From contig JAJDAN010000028.1 of NCBI GenBank assembly GCA_029261855.1, forward strand, positions 124,001 through 188,000: a stretch of DNA of 64,000 nucleotides, written 5' to 3'. Of the stretch, positions 51,741 to 59,377 are shown one piece after another. A model generated the notes under the pieces. It worked only from the letters and a program-made list of their open reading frames with translations, did not search any database and was not told the origin of the DNA. The DNA is from Deltaproteobacteria bacterium. GTDB taxonomy: Bacteria; Myxococcota_A; UBA9160; UBA4427. Numbering within the stretch: position 1 is the stretch's first letter; the number at the start of each line of letters is the position of its first letter. Position numbers and translations under genes: made by a program.

Positions 51741-52157
51741 TCACTGCTGCGCCGGGTACCCTTCGAATGTGTCAGCACCGTCGAAGTCGCCACACCACCT
51801 GTGGCGATACTTGGTCTGCATGGCCAAGTTGGGGCCAGGGAACTCGGGATCTGAGAAACAACCGGTCGCGACCAGCCGCATTCCTGGGAAGGCAGCGGGA
51901 TTGATCCAATGCACGCTCGTTCCGCACTTCGAGCAGAAATACCTCTCCGCGCCGGGCCACTTCTCCTGGTTGCCTCGATGCGTCGTGGTCTGGCCTTCGA
52001 TGGCCGTGACATCCTCGTCTCGAAACACTGCCGCAAACAATCCAATGGACCCACTCAGTCTCTGGCAGTGGTCGCAATGGCAGACCCAGCAAATCTGAGG
52101 ATCGCCCTTCACCGAGACTCGGACCGCGCCACAGCCACATGCAGCCACTCTACTCAT
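51741..52157 (-). CDS. GFA/CENP-V family protein
   Basis: A 138-residue protein: ACGCGAVRVSVKGDP, ICWVCHCDHCQRLSGS and RYFCSKCGTSVHW supply the zinc Cys. Third GFA gene of the window, here as a cassette. Confidence 0.9.
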   Translation of the reverse strand: MSRVAACGCGAVRVSVKGDPQICWVCHCDHCQRLSGSIGLFAAVFRDEDVTAIEGQTTTHRGNQEKWPGAERYFCSKCGTSVHWINPAAFPGMRLVATGCFSDPEFPGPNLAMQTKYRHRWCGDFDGADTFEGYPAQQ

Positions 52158-52180
52158 TGTGTCTCCTACGCTCCTACACC

Positions 52181-52314
52181 GTCTAGCGGATCGGCGTTCA
52201 GCGGCCAGCAACAGCGCTGACCGGGCCCGACCCCGGTTGCTTAGTATGCCGCCAGGTGGCAACCCAGGTCAACTGAAGGGCTGTCGGTGGTCCGGCTGCA
52301 ACGGCTTGTTAGGC
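52181..52314 (-). repeat. attC site (type B)
   Basis: Cores gtctagc and gttaggc; centre cttagtatgccgccag. Confidence 0.85.
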
Positions 52315-52320
52315 CGCGTG

Positions 52321-52800
52321 CTACTCCGCATCGGAAGCTCCACGGAGCAGCATGAGAAATGCCGTGAAGGCTACGAACAGCTGCCAGTACACGGCCAAGA
52401 GGTACGGCCAAGAACTGTGAAGCGAAGCCGCGTTAAAGAGGACGAGGGTGCCCATGGCCGCCGTGATCACTGCTGTCGCGCGACGGGTGGCAGTGCCGGC
52501 CCCGAGATGTTCCCCCTGCCGTATTCGCAGGAGAATAATCCCCAGCAGCCATACTCCGTAGAGGGCGCTGGCAGCCGTCCACGTAGATGAGGCTGAGAAC
52601 CCGGCAGCGAGGAGGAGGAACGGGAGTAGGCTTGCGAACACCGCGGACGCGCTCGCCATGAGAAGAATCGAGAGCGCTAGCGCCTCCGTGGAATGCCAAG
52701 CGTTCGGGCTTCGGCGCGCGACCGCCGCGAAAACGGCGGAGAAGCCAGCGATGCCGACTGCGACTTCCGCCGTGGTGGAGAGCGCGGTCTCCCAGTGCAT
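52321..52800 (-). CDS. family 2 four-helix membrane protein
   Basis: A 159-residue family 2 copy inside the intact array: STTAEVAVGIAGFSAVFAAV, RRSPNAWHSTEALALSILLM and three more helices. Confidence 0.78.
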   Translation of the reverse strand: MHWETALSTTAEVAVGIAGFSAVFAAVARRSPNAWHSTEALALSILLMASASAVFASLLPFLLLAAGFSASSTWTAASALYGVWLLGIILLRIRQGEHLGAGTATRRATAVITAAMGTLVLFNAASLHSSWPYLLAVYWQLFVAFTAFLMLLRGASDAE

Positions 52801-52810
52801 CGATTACGCC

Positions 52811-52925
52811 GCCTAACGGATCGGCGTTCAGCGGCGTGCGGCGACCTGGCTACGCGCCTCGGAACACCTCGGAACTCGCGATTCTACCATGATCAGGAAC
52901 TGCACAGCGTGAGCACGTCCGCTGC
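52811..52925 (-). repeat. attC, right end lost (type A)
   Basis: Core gcctaac to centre gattctaccatgatc and gagcacgtccgctgc; the final core is replaced by the short plus-strand ORF. Confidence 0.7.
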
Positions 52926-52927
52926 CC

Positions 52928-53047
52928 ATGAGCGAATCCAAGGCCTGGATAACTGTGATTGCTCGGGGCGCTGTACTCGGAGGAAGGGACAGCGCCTACC
53001 CTCGCGCGAAGGCGCGACGTGGCTCTGCGGTGCTGTTCCCGGGCTAG
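52928..53047 (+). CDS. possible 39-aa protein
   Basis: ATG-started ORF, SESKAWITVIARGAVLGGRD then a basic stretch YPRAKARRG. It fills the gap between the broken attC and the convergent gene, sharing its stop region. Could be chance. Confidence 0.25.
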   Translation: MSESKAWITVIARGAVLGGRDSAYPRAKARRGSAVLFPG

Positions 53048-53418
53048 TCGATTACTTGCCAGAGTGAACTCTCCCCGCATGACATCGTTTGCTGGAACTT
53101 CGCCGGCCAGTCCGATCCGCGGAACCACTTCGAGATGCGGTCCATGGCTGCGTAGTCCTTCCAAGAGCCCTCCCAGACGAAGGCGCCTTCCTCTCTTTCG
53201 CCCCAGTAGATCGGAAACTGAACTCGCAGCTCGTACCCGACGAGTCCTTCCTCTGCGACTGCCGCCTCGTAGCTTGCCTTGAAGGCCATGAGGTCGGCAC
53301 GAGTCTTGCCTTCGTTGAGACTACAAATGAAATAGTTCGCGAGCCGTTCAGAGTTGGCCGTAGCTACTTGACTGGCACCAAGTCCGAGGACAAAGAGAGC
53401 AATTGCGACAAACTTCAC
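53044..53418 (-). CDS. small secreted protein
   Basis: A 124-residue protein with a signal peptide (FVAIALFVLGLGASQVATA), then YFICSLNEGKTRADLMAFKA and WDYAAMDRISKW-like WKDYAAMDRISKWFRGSDW. Two Cys could form a disulfide. GTG start. Family not recognised. Confidence 0.6.
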   Translation of the reverse strand: MKFVAIALFVLGLGASQVATANSERLANYFICSLNEGKTRADLMAFKASYEAAVAEEGLVGYELRVQFPIYWGEREEGAFVWEGSWKDYAAMDRISKWFRGSDWPAKFQQTMSCGESSLWQVID

Positions 53419-53490
53419 GGGTATCTCCTGATGGTCTTCTGGGCATCGCGCGATGCGAAAATGACTTTCACCCGACACATTACTTCCGCC

Positions 53491-53620
53491 GCCCAACGGA
53501 TCGGCGATAGGTGGCGTGCGGCGATCTGCCGACTGGCACCTCCGCCTCGTAGTTCACGCCATCGTACCATGGCGAAGAACGGCACGGCACCAGCACGTCC
53601 GCTGCAACGGCATGTAAAGC
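53491..53620 (-). repeat. attC site (type A)
   Basis: Cores gcccaac and gtaaagc; centre catcgtaccatggcg. Confidence 0.8.
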
Positions 53621-53805
53621 CGTCCTCGGAGACCCGTGCATCGGCCACGATCTCACCATCGGGGTGGTAGTGAAAGTGAAGAAACGCGCGAGAGCGGTGA
53701 GAGAACGTGCCCGGTCGCTTCTCACGGAGGCTGTCGAGGGAGCGGAGTTCCTCGAGCAAACTGGCGAGTCACTTGAGGCCTGCCTCCAGATGCGGTTGAC
53801 CCCAT
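53621..53805 (-). pseudogene. broken cassette copy of the FLHFHYHPDG gene
   Basis: LASLLEELRSLDSLREKRPG, then RAFLHFHYHPDGEIVADARV matches 11357-11638, but an in-frame TGA follows HLEAGLK, and the 3' end stops at the attC. Its upstream side abuts a right half attC. Confidence 0.7.
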
Positions 53806-53814
53806 GGCTGCTCA

Positions 53815-53911
53815 AGATAAGCGAAGCCGGCTGGTGGGCGGCAGCCCACTCAGGCGGCGGTATCACTTCGAACTCCGTCCCGCGCTCGTCTGCTGCAGCG
53901 CCTTGTTGGGC
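53815..53911 (-). repeat. attC right half (type G)
   Basis: Hairpin gccggctggtgggc / gcccactcaggcggc, then ctgctgcagcgccttg and core gttgggc. Confidence 0.7.
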
Positions 53912-54195
53912 TGCGTGCCCGCGTTTGGGACTTCACGCTCCGATCTCATGGAGGCCACTGCCTTGAAGAGCACGAGAACCCAAGCGACACCCAGAAGCAC
54001 CTCCCCGACCAGTTCTGCAGTCGGGGCGAGCTCGCTTTCGATCAAGTCCGCGCTCGACTGAGTGAACAGCGCTAAGGCAACGAAGGCCAAGGGTGCACGC
54101 AGCGACGCAAAGTCAGGCCCCCGCTTCAGCACGCAGAGAACGAAGAGGAGCACCGCACCAATGGCGTTGAACAGCGACATCGAGACGTGGGGCAT
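53863..54195 (-). CDS. small membrane protein of three helices
   Basis: A roughly 95-residue protein: SLFNAIGAVLLFVLCVLKRG, LAFVALALFTQSSADLIESE and LVGEVLLGVAWVLVLFKAV. No stop before the attC, so it ends inside it (about 15 extra residues). Function unknown. Confidence 0.6.
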   Translation of the reverse strand: MPHVSMSLFNAIGAVLLFVLCVLKRGPDFASLRAPLAFVALALFTQSSADLIESELAPTAELVGEVLLGVAWVLVLFKAVASMRSEREVPNAGTQPNKALQQTSAGRSSK

Positions 54196-54230
54196 CGGAC
54201 CTGGACCTCCTATGGCGGGACGCCTTCGCA

Positions 54231-54363
54231 GCCCAACGGATCGGCGACAAGCGGCGTTGAATAGCGCCGCCGATTCTGCCGAGCCTCAGGAGGCTGATGA
54301 CAAATGGTACAGCGGTGATTTGAAGTGCGCCGTTCAACGTCCGACTTCATCGCCTTGTTATTC
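54231..54363 (-). repeat. attC site (type F)
   Basis: Cores gcccaac and gttattc; centre aaatggtacagcgg. Confidence 0.75.
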
Positions 54364-54385
54364 GGCGGTTCGCGACGAGCTAGAA

Positions 54386-54916
54386 TCACAGGCCATAGTC
54401 AGAGGAGTAGCCCCGAATCAGCCTCCAGCCGGGGTCGAGCTCTGTTTCGACCACCAGTTCGTGACCGGGATGAGCGCTCCTCACGGCTTCGACCAAATCT
54501 TGTACCGGAGCCTCGGGTTTCACATAAGAGTAGTAGGTTCGCTTTCCGGCAAAGGTTTCGACAAGGAGAGTGAGACCGTACTCGTGCTCACTGAACAGAG
54601 CTGTCATCTGGTGATCAAAATCTTCGAGACCGCTGTTGTAGACCGATTCAGGAAGTCCGGATGACTGAACCCGTTCCAAGACATGAGTAACGATTACGAG
54701 TTGTGTGAGTTCTGGCTGCCTGTCGTAGTCGAGATGGAGTGGTGCTCGCAGGAGCAGGGGAAATCCTTCGTGCTCAAACTCGCCGGTCTTCCAGGGGATT
54801 TCCACAACTGCAGATTCCGACGCGGGTGAGAAGTTGGGCGGTGGCACGCAGGCGGCGAGTTCCAGAATCCCTATCGCGCACAACAGCGCTGCAAGGGCGT
54901 GTACGCGGTTCCGCAT
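54386..54916 (-). CDS. DUF695 lipoprotein
   Basis: A 176-residue protein with lipobox LAAC. YNSGLEDFDHQMTALFSEHE, TLLVETFAGKRTYYSYV and HELVVETELDPGW match the DUF695 family. Predicted anchored on the outside of the inner or outer membrane. Function unknown. Confidence 0.78.
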   Translation of the reverse strand: MRNRVHALAALLCAIGILELAACVPPPNFSPASESAVVEIPWKTGEFEHEGFPLLLRAPLHLDYDRQPELTQLVIVTHVLERVQSSGLPESVYNSGLEDFDHQMTALFSEHEYGLTLLVETFAGKRTYYSYVKPEAPVQDLVEAVRSAHPGHELVVETELDPGWRLIRGYSSDYGL

Positions 54917-54926
54917 TGTCTCCGAC

Positions 54927-54966
54927 GGATAGCGGATCGGCGTTCAGCGGCCAGCAACAACGCTGA
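54927..54966 (-). repeat. attC left part (type B)
   Basis: ggatagcggatcggcgttca and gccagcaacaacgctgaca, then gene sequence. Confidence 0.6.
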
Positions 54967-55177
54967 CAAGAATCTCACAGGTTGGTGTGAGTAGTTCGAG
55001 AAACTCAAGAACCACCTTCCGTTCTTGTTCCGGCCAGCTGGGGAAGTCTTGATGCCTGAGAACTTCACTCAGATGAAGCGGAAAGAGATCTTCGATTCGT
55101 TCGGGAGGAGCCATGGCGTTGAGGATTCGTGGGAGAAAGTGCGTGTAGTCTGAAGAACTCGCGAAGTGGTCGGACGC
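54944..55177 (-). pseudogene. N-truncated hypothetical protein
   Basis: The frame begins beside an attC right core with ASDHFASSSDYTHFLPRILN and runs AMAPPERIEDLFPLHLSEVL, WPEQERKVVLEFLELLTPTC to a stop in the opposite attC half. It looks like the C-terminal two-thirds of an immunity- or DUF6714-like protein; uncertain. ATG 55117 would leave 57 codons. Confidence 0.5.
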
Positions 55178-55188
55178 CGATGTTAGGC
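55165..55188 (-). repeat. attC right end
   Basis: gtggtcggacgccgatgtta with core gttaggc, containing the start of the next stop region. Confidence 0.55.
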
Positions 55189-55689
55189 GGCGGGCGGACT
55201 TTCACGAAGCAGGAAGGCAACGACCGCGGCGGGCCGTAGGGCGAGAAGCAGGCCAAGTGATGCGCGTAGGACTTCCCCGACAGCGCTCCCAGCGTATGAG
55301 GAGAGCAGCAGGGGTTGGTCGGACATCGTGGTCGACGTGACGGCGAGCGCGACGCCAACAGAGGCTAGCCCGGCGAAGCCCCCAATACAGAGCCATACGC
55401 CAGCCACGGCAAGAAGCGCCGTTGAGACGTGGCGAAACGTAAAGGGCGGGTCGTCTGGCGCGTTGGCGTCGGGGAAGACCAGCGTGGCCAATTCCGAGCC
55501 TCGCCAAACGAGGAAAGCCCCAGGCAGCAGCCCAAAGAGCACCCACCAGGCCGCAGCAACACCGAAGGGAAGCAAGCGCGAGAAATCGTCCGGGTCGTGG
55601 AAGGCGAGGCTCCTCGCGAGGCCAGCGAGGGGCGCGAGCGCGAGGTAGCAGCCGAGCAGGGTAAAGCCGAGTTTCGCGAGATCGCGCAT
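55183..55689 (-). CDS. membrane protein of four helices
   Basis: A 168-residue protein: KLGFTLLGCYLALAPLAGLA, FGVAAAWWVLFGLLPGAFLV, ALLAVAGVWLCIGGFAGLA and SLGLLLALRPAAVVAFLLR. A RGSELATLVF cytoplasmic loop. Family not recognised. Confidence 0.68.
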   Translation of the reverse strand: MRDLAKLGFTLLGCYLALAPLAGLARSLAFHDPDDFSRLLPFGVAAAWWVLFGLLPGAFLVWRGSELATLVFPDANAPDDPPFTFRHVSTALLAVAGVWLCIGGFAGLASVGVALAVTSTTMSDQPLLLSSYAGSAVGEVLRASLGLLLALRPAAVVAFLLRESPPAA

Positions 55690-55695
55690 CCCGCC

Positions 55696-55826
55696 GCCTA
55701 ACGGACCCGGCGCTCAGCGGTGTGCGGCGACTTGGCGCAGCGGCTGTGACGCCCCGGAGACGCGCGATTCTACCATGATGGATAGGCGCCCAGCGTGAGC
55801 ACGGCCGCTGCAACGGCATGCTAGAC
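55696..55826 (-). repeat. attC site (type A)
   Basis: Cores gcctaac and gctagac; centre gattctaccatgatgg. Confidence 0.85.
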
Positions 55827-55841
55827 GGCGCCTTGCACGTA

Positions 55842-55858
55842 TGTACGTTGTAGGTACA
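55842..55858 (+). promoter_or_regulatory. candidate operator of brnTA (inverted repeat)
   Basis: TGTAC-N7-GTACA, 9 bp upstream of the GTG start of brnT. Autoregulation by the antitoxin is known for BrnTA; this site is a likely binding place by position and symmetry. Confidence 0.5.
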
Positions 55859-55867
55859 CTGTCGTGA

Positions 55868-56164
55868 GTGCCAGATCTGCGAATTGAGTGGGACGAAGCG
55901 AAGAGCCGGTCGAACAGGCGCAAGCATGGCGTTTCGTTCGAGGAGGCCGAAACGGTCTTCTACGACGACTTGGCGATTCTCGTGGAGGACGACGACCCGG
56001 ATGAACCGGAGGAGCGCTTCGTGCTCCTGGGGATGAGCGCTGGGCTGCGCACACTTGTTGTGTGCCACTGCTACCGAGACGACGACTGAGTCGTGCGGAT
56101 CATCTCGGCGCGACGGGCCGACCATCGCGAGCGACGAGACTACGAATCGAGGTGGCGACGATGA
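55868..56164 (+). pseudogene. brnT: BrnT toxin with in-frame stop
   Basis: BrnT-type RNase: IEWDEAKSRSNRRKHGVSFE, AETVFYDDLAILVED and FVLLGMSAGLRTLVVCHCYR. Frame is stopped by TGA at 56087-56089, after CYRDDD; past it the frame continues VVRIISARRADHRERRDYES and ends at a TGA overlapping the brnA start. Loss of the conserved SARxAxxxExxxYE end should inactivate it. Confidence 0.8.
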
Positions 56165-56382
56165 AGAAGAGCTACGACTTCTCCAAGGGAAAGCGCAACC
56201 CCTACGCGAAGCAGCTCAAGAAGCAGGTGACGATTCGACTGGACGAAGGAACCCTGGACTACTTCAAGGAACTCGCGGAGGAGACCGGAATCCCGTACCA
56301 GACGCTGATCAATCTGTTTCTTAGAGACTGCGCCCAAGCGAAGAAGCGACCGTCCATGAAGTGGAGCGCGACTGGGTCGTAG
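56161..56382 (+). CDS. brnA: BrnA antitoxin
   Basis: A 73-residue protein: KKSYDFSKGKRNPYAKQLKK, then QVTIRLDEGTLDYFKELAEE and GIPYQTLINLFLRDCA, a ribbon-helix-helix domain. ATG overlaps the original brnT stop by 4 bp. Shorter than usual at the C terminus. Confidence 0.85.
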   Translation: MKKSYDFSKGKRNPYAKQLKKQVTIRLDEGTLDYFKELAEETGIPYQTLINLFLRDCAQAKKRPSMKWSATGS

Positions 56383-56393
56383 TCACGTGCGCT

Positions 56394-56529
56394 GTATAAC
56401 GGATAGGCGTTCAGCGGCCAGCGACAGCGCTGACCGAGCCCGACCCTGCCGTCTCAGTATGCCGCCAGCTGGCTTCCAAGGTCAATTGAACCGAGCTGTT
56501 GCTGGTCCGTCTGCAACGCTTTGTTGGGC
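56394..56529 (-). repeat. attC site (type B)
   Basis: Cores gtataac and gttgggc; centre tctcagtatgccgccag. Confidence 0.85.
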
Positions 56530-56577
56530 GGCTGGCGTACAGTCAAGGCCCCGGGGTGGCCCCCGAGGTCCGTGCCG

Positions 56578-57357
56578 TCACTCTGCAAAGACGCCTGTCA
56601 CCTTCTCGATGAACTGCGCGGGATCGCCGTACATTCCGTCGTGGCCCTGGCCCTCGAGCTCCAGACGCTCTGAGACCGGTAGTGCCTCCATGAGAGCGTC
56701 TGTCGCCACGAACTGGATCAGTGGGCTCTTGCTTCCACAGAGGAACGTGACGGGAACCGAAAGCGAGCTGAACTCGTTCGGGTCGAAGTCGTAGCTCTGC
56801 AACGCCTTGATGTCGGACGCCGTCGGCTTTGCCCCTTCAACGAGCATGCGCCAGATCGGGGAAGACCGAATGCTCTTTAGTTCTTCCGAAGGCAAGAGCG
56901 CCACCTCTCGAAAGAAGCGTGAGACGAATGCGTCCCAGTCGGAACGGCGGGCGTCGTCGTCCAGTGCCCGCGCGGTCTCGATCGATAGCGACGCGGCTGC
57001 GGGAGGCTCGTACAGGATCAGCTTGCGTACTCGCTGGGGCATCAGCAACGCAGCACCGATGGCGACGTGGGCACCTTACGAGTGTCCGAGCATGTACACG
57101 GGGTCGTCACAGGAATCAATCACGGCGGCCACGTCATCGAATTCTGCGCGAGTCGAGATTGCAGGGGTGGAAGACGTCTCACCCCGACCGCGTCGATCGA
57201 CTGCGCATACAGTAAACCGCGCAGCCAATCCATCTCTGACAGTGATCCAGTTGGATCCACGGTTCGTGAACACGCCATGGACCAGAACCAAAGGCGGCCC
57301 CGAGCCGAATTCGTCGAAGCCGACTGTGATTCCGTTTCGTCCGATGACGTGCTTCAT
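56578..57357 (-). pseudogene. alpha/beta hydrolase with stop in the nucleophile elbow
   Basis: Frame MKHVIGRNGITVGFDEFGSG, PLVLVHGVFTNRGSNW, VYMLGHS then TAA at 57076-57078, then GAHVAIGAALLMPQRV, CGSKSPLIQFVA and LEGQGHDGMYGDP. Homology expects GHSYG; TAC to TAA would be one change. All else looks intact, so the mutation is recent or read through. Confidence 0.78.
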
Positions 57358-57372
57358 GGCTCGGACCCTGCC

Positions 57373-57506
57373 CCCCAACGGAATGGGCGCTCAGCTGCGT
57401 GGCCCAGCGCCACTGAAGCCAGCCCGAGCACCAGGGTTTGAAGCCAAGAGGCTACCAGACACGAGCAACCCATTTGGGCCACGACTGCTGCAGCGCCTTG
57501 TTGGGC
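57373..57506 (-). repeat. attC site (type E)
   Basis: Cores ccccaac and gttgggc; centre gaggctaccagacacg. Confidence 0.85.
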
Positions 57507-57533
57507 CGCAGGCACGCGATCGATTGCCGATAG

Positions 57534-57548
57534 TAACGCAGTCCGTTA
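57534..57548 (+). promoter_or_regulatory. candidate operator of higBA (inverted repeat)
   Basis: TAACG-CAGTC-CGTTA, 11 bp upstream of the GTG start of higB. Likely the HigA binding site by position. Confidence 0.5.
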
Positions 57549-57559
57549 TGCTTTCGGCC

Positions 57560-57847
57560 GTGATCCGGAGCTTCGCGGATGGCGAAACCGAGAAGGGGTT
57601 CCTGCGGGAACGTTCGCGCCGGCTCCCTCCGGATGCGCAACGAAGGGCGCACCGCAAGCTCCTGCTGATTGATGCTGCGGACGCGATTGGGGACCTCAGA
57701 GTTCCACCTGGCAACCGATTGGAACGCCTCAGTGGAGACCGAGCGGACCAGTACAGCATTCGTATCAACGAGCAGTGGCGCATCTGTTTCAGGTGGTCAC
57801 GCGGTGATGCCCACGATGTCGAGATCACGGACTACCACAGGGGGTAG
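57560..57847 (+). CDS. higB: HigB/RelE-type toxin
   Basis: A 95-residue ribonuclease toxin: IRSFADGETEKGFLRERSRR, LERLSGDRADQYSIRINEQW and RICFRWSRGDAHDVEITDYH. All family hallmarks present. GTG 57560 gives the normal MIRSF-type start; ATG 57548 is in frame but lies in the operator. Confidence 0.9.
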   Translation: MIRSFADGETEKGFLRERSRRLPPDAQRRAHRKLLLIDAADAIGDLRVPPGNRLERLSGDRADQYSIRINEQWRICFRWSRGDAHDVEITDYHRG

Positions 57848-57851
57848 AGAC

Positions 57852-58157
57852 ATGGCGAAGAAGACGCATCCGCCGATTCATCCGGGAGAGGTCTTGCTCG
57901 AGGAGTTCCTGGAGCCCATGGAGTTGAGCCAGTACCGGCTGGCAAAGGACATCAGCGTGCCAGCGAGGCGAATCAATGAGATCGTCCACGGGAAGCGTGG
58001 CATTACCGCCGACACCGCTCTGCGACTGTCGCGTTACTTCGGTACCTCGGAGCGCTTCTGGTTGAACCTTCAGATTCGTCACGACTTGGAGGCGGAGAAG
58101 GAACGGCTAAAGGGACGGCTCGTTCGTGAAGTCGCCGTTCTCAAGGAAGCGGGCTAA
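57852..58157 (+). CDS. higA: HigA antitoxin, HTH/XRE type
   Basis: A 101-residue protein: PPIHPGEVLLEEFLEPMELS, QYRLAKDISVPARRINEIVH and SRYFGTSERFWLNLQIRHDL. Starts 4 bp after higB. Binds the toxin and represses the operon by family knowledge. Confidence 0.92.
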   Translation: MAKKTHPPIHPGEVLLEEFLEPMELSQYRLAKDISVPARRINEIVHGKRGITADTALRLSRYFGTSERFWLNLQIRHDLEAEKERLKGRLVREVAVLKEAG

Positions 58158-58170
58158 CGAGGCCCCTGCA

Positions 58171-58243
58171 GCCCAACGGACCGGCGTTCAGCGGCGTGGC
58201 ACAGCCTTGCACCGCGGCGAGCGGGCAACGAAGGGCGTTGGTC
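58171..58243 (-). repeat. attC site, short
   Basis: Core gcccaac, arm ggcgttcagcggcgtgg; right core gttggtc at 58237. Confidence 0.55.
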
Positions 58244-58272
58244 GGCAGGACTGCGGAGGATGGAGCATCAGG

Positions 58273-58908
58273 TTGAAGTGGCTTGTCTTCACGAGCCTGG
58301 CCGTCGCAGCTTGCGCATCGCCGACCGACTCTGGGCCTTGGGAGATGCGCCGAGCCGAGGAGCTTCGGGCAAATGGGCGTGTTGATGCGGCCCTTCGGAG
58401 GACCGACCGGGCTATCGCATTGGACAGCCAGAGTCCGACGCGTGAGCTCGTGGCACTGCACATCGAGCTCCTAGAAGAGAATGGACGGCACATCGAAGCT
58501 GAGAGCCTCAATGAGTTCTCTACTCGCTACTTCGCTGGTGAACAGACCGAGCGCGTGGGGGAGGAGTTGGCTCAGCGCGATTGTGGAGGGCGGCAGCCGG
58601 GACTCAAGCTAGTCCACTCGTGGGCAAAGCCGGAGAAGGGATTCTGGGCGATCGGAGTGATCGTCGCGACGTTCGAGATTGATCAGCAAGGCAGAATCGG
58701 GCAGCTTGTCGTGCACAGCGCTCGAGACCCGGCATCCGCTTGGGGCGCGATCGACGCAATCACCCGAGCCAGAGTTCGCGACCGACGAGTCAAAGAGTTC
58801 CACGCGAAAGAACCCAACCAGTTCCCGGTGGCGCTCTGTCTCTGGCGCAACTTTGATCCGCGGCAGGATCCGATCCCTCGCGACGGAACGATCCGAGGTA
58901 GCGGATGA
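58273..58908 (+). CDS. lipoprotein, TonB-C-like
   Basis: A 211-residue plus-strand gene, TTG start after ggagga. Lipobox VAACAS; EELRANGRVDAALRRTDRAI resembles a TPR-type helix pair, and TFEIDQQGRIGQLVVHSA fits a TonB C-terminal fold. Opposite to the array, so own promoter. Confidence 0.65.
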   Translation: MKWLVFTSLAVAACASPTDSGPWEMRRAEELRANGRVDAALRRTDRAIALDSQSPTRELVALHIELLEENGRHIEAESLNEFSTRYFAGEQTERVGEELAQRDCGGRQPGLKLVHSWAKPEKGFWAIGVIVATFEIDQQGRIGQLVVHSARDPASAWGAIDAITRARVRDRRVKEFHAKEPNQFPVALCLWRNFDPRQDPIPRDGTIRGSG

Positions 58909-58923
58909 TCACCGGACCTCACC

Positions 58924-59059
58924 GCCCAACGGATAGGCGTTCAGCGGCCAGCGACAGCCGCTGACCGAGCCCGACCCTGCCACCCAAGTATGCCGCCAAG
59001 CGGCAACCAGGGTCAATTGAACCGAGCTGTTGCTGGTCCGCTGCAACGCCTTGTTATAC
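58924..59059 (-). repeat. attC site (type B)
   Basis: Cores gcccaac and gttatac; centre acccaagtatgccgccaag. Confidence 0.85.
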
Positions 59060-59073
59060 GGCGTGTTGCAGGA

Positions 59074-59310
59074 CTAGTACGGCGCCCCGCAATGGCGGCA
59101 TGTGGAGCCCACGAAAGGTGTGCTCCAACCCCTGGGCGTGATGACTGCGAGCTTCCGGCAGTGTGGGCAACGAAATATCAGAAACTGCGTGAGCATGAGC
59201 GCGAGAGCCCAACCAAGGGCAAGGAAGTTCCAGGGTTCCGGGGCCAGGCCGAAGATCAGAAGGAACCCGCCAAAGAAGGCAACAGAGAACACCAGCATGC
59301 GCCGCTTCAT
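59074..59310 (-). CDS. small membrane protein with zinc ribbon
   Basis: A 78-residue protein: MLVFSVAFFGGFLLIFGLAP and ALGWALALMLTQFLIF helices, then FRCPHCRKLAV and STCRHCGAPY, a C-terminal four-Cys zinc ribbon. Confidence 0.75.
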   Translation of the reverse strand: MKRRMLVFSVAFFGGFLLIFGLAPEPWNFLALGWALALMLTQFLIFRCPHCRKLAVITPRGWSTPFVGSTCRHCGAPY

Positions 59311-59336
59311 GACCACGCCGGAGGTTTCTCCACGCC

Positions 59337-59370
59337 GTGTAACGGATCGGCGTTCAGCGGCTGGTTGGGC
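59337..59370 (-). repeat. minimal attC, 34 bp
   Basis: gtgtaacggatcggcgttca then gcggctggttgggc; both cores but only one inner arm. Confidence 0.55.
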
Positions 59371-59377
59371 GGCATGG

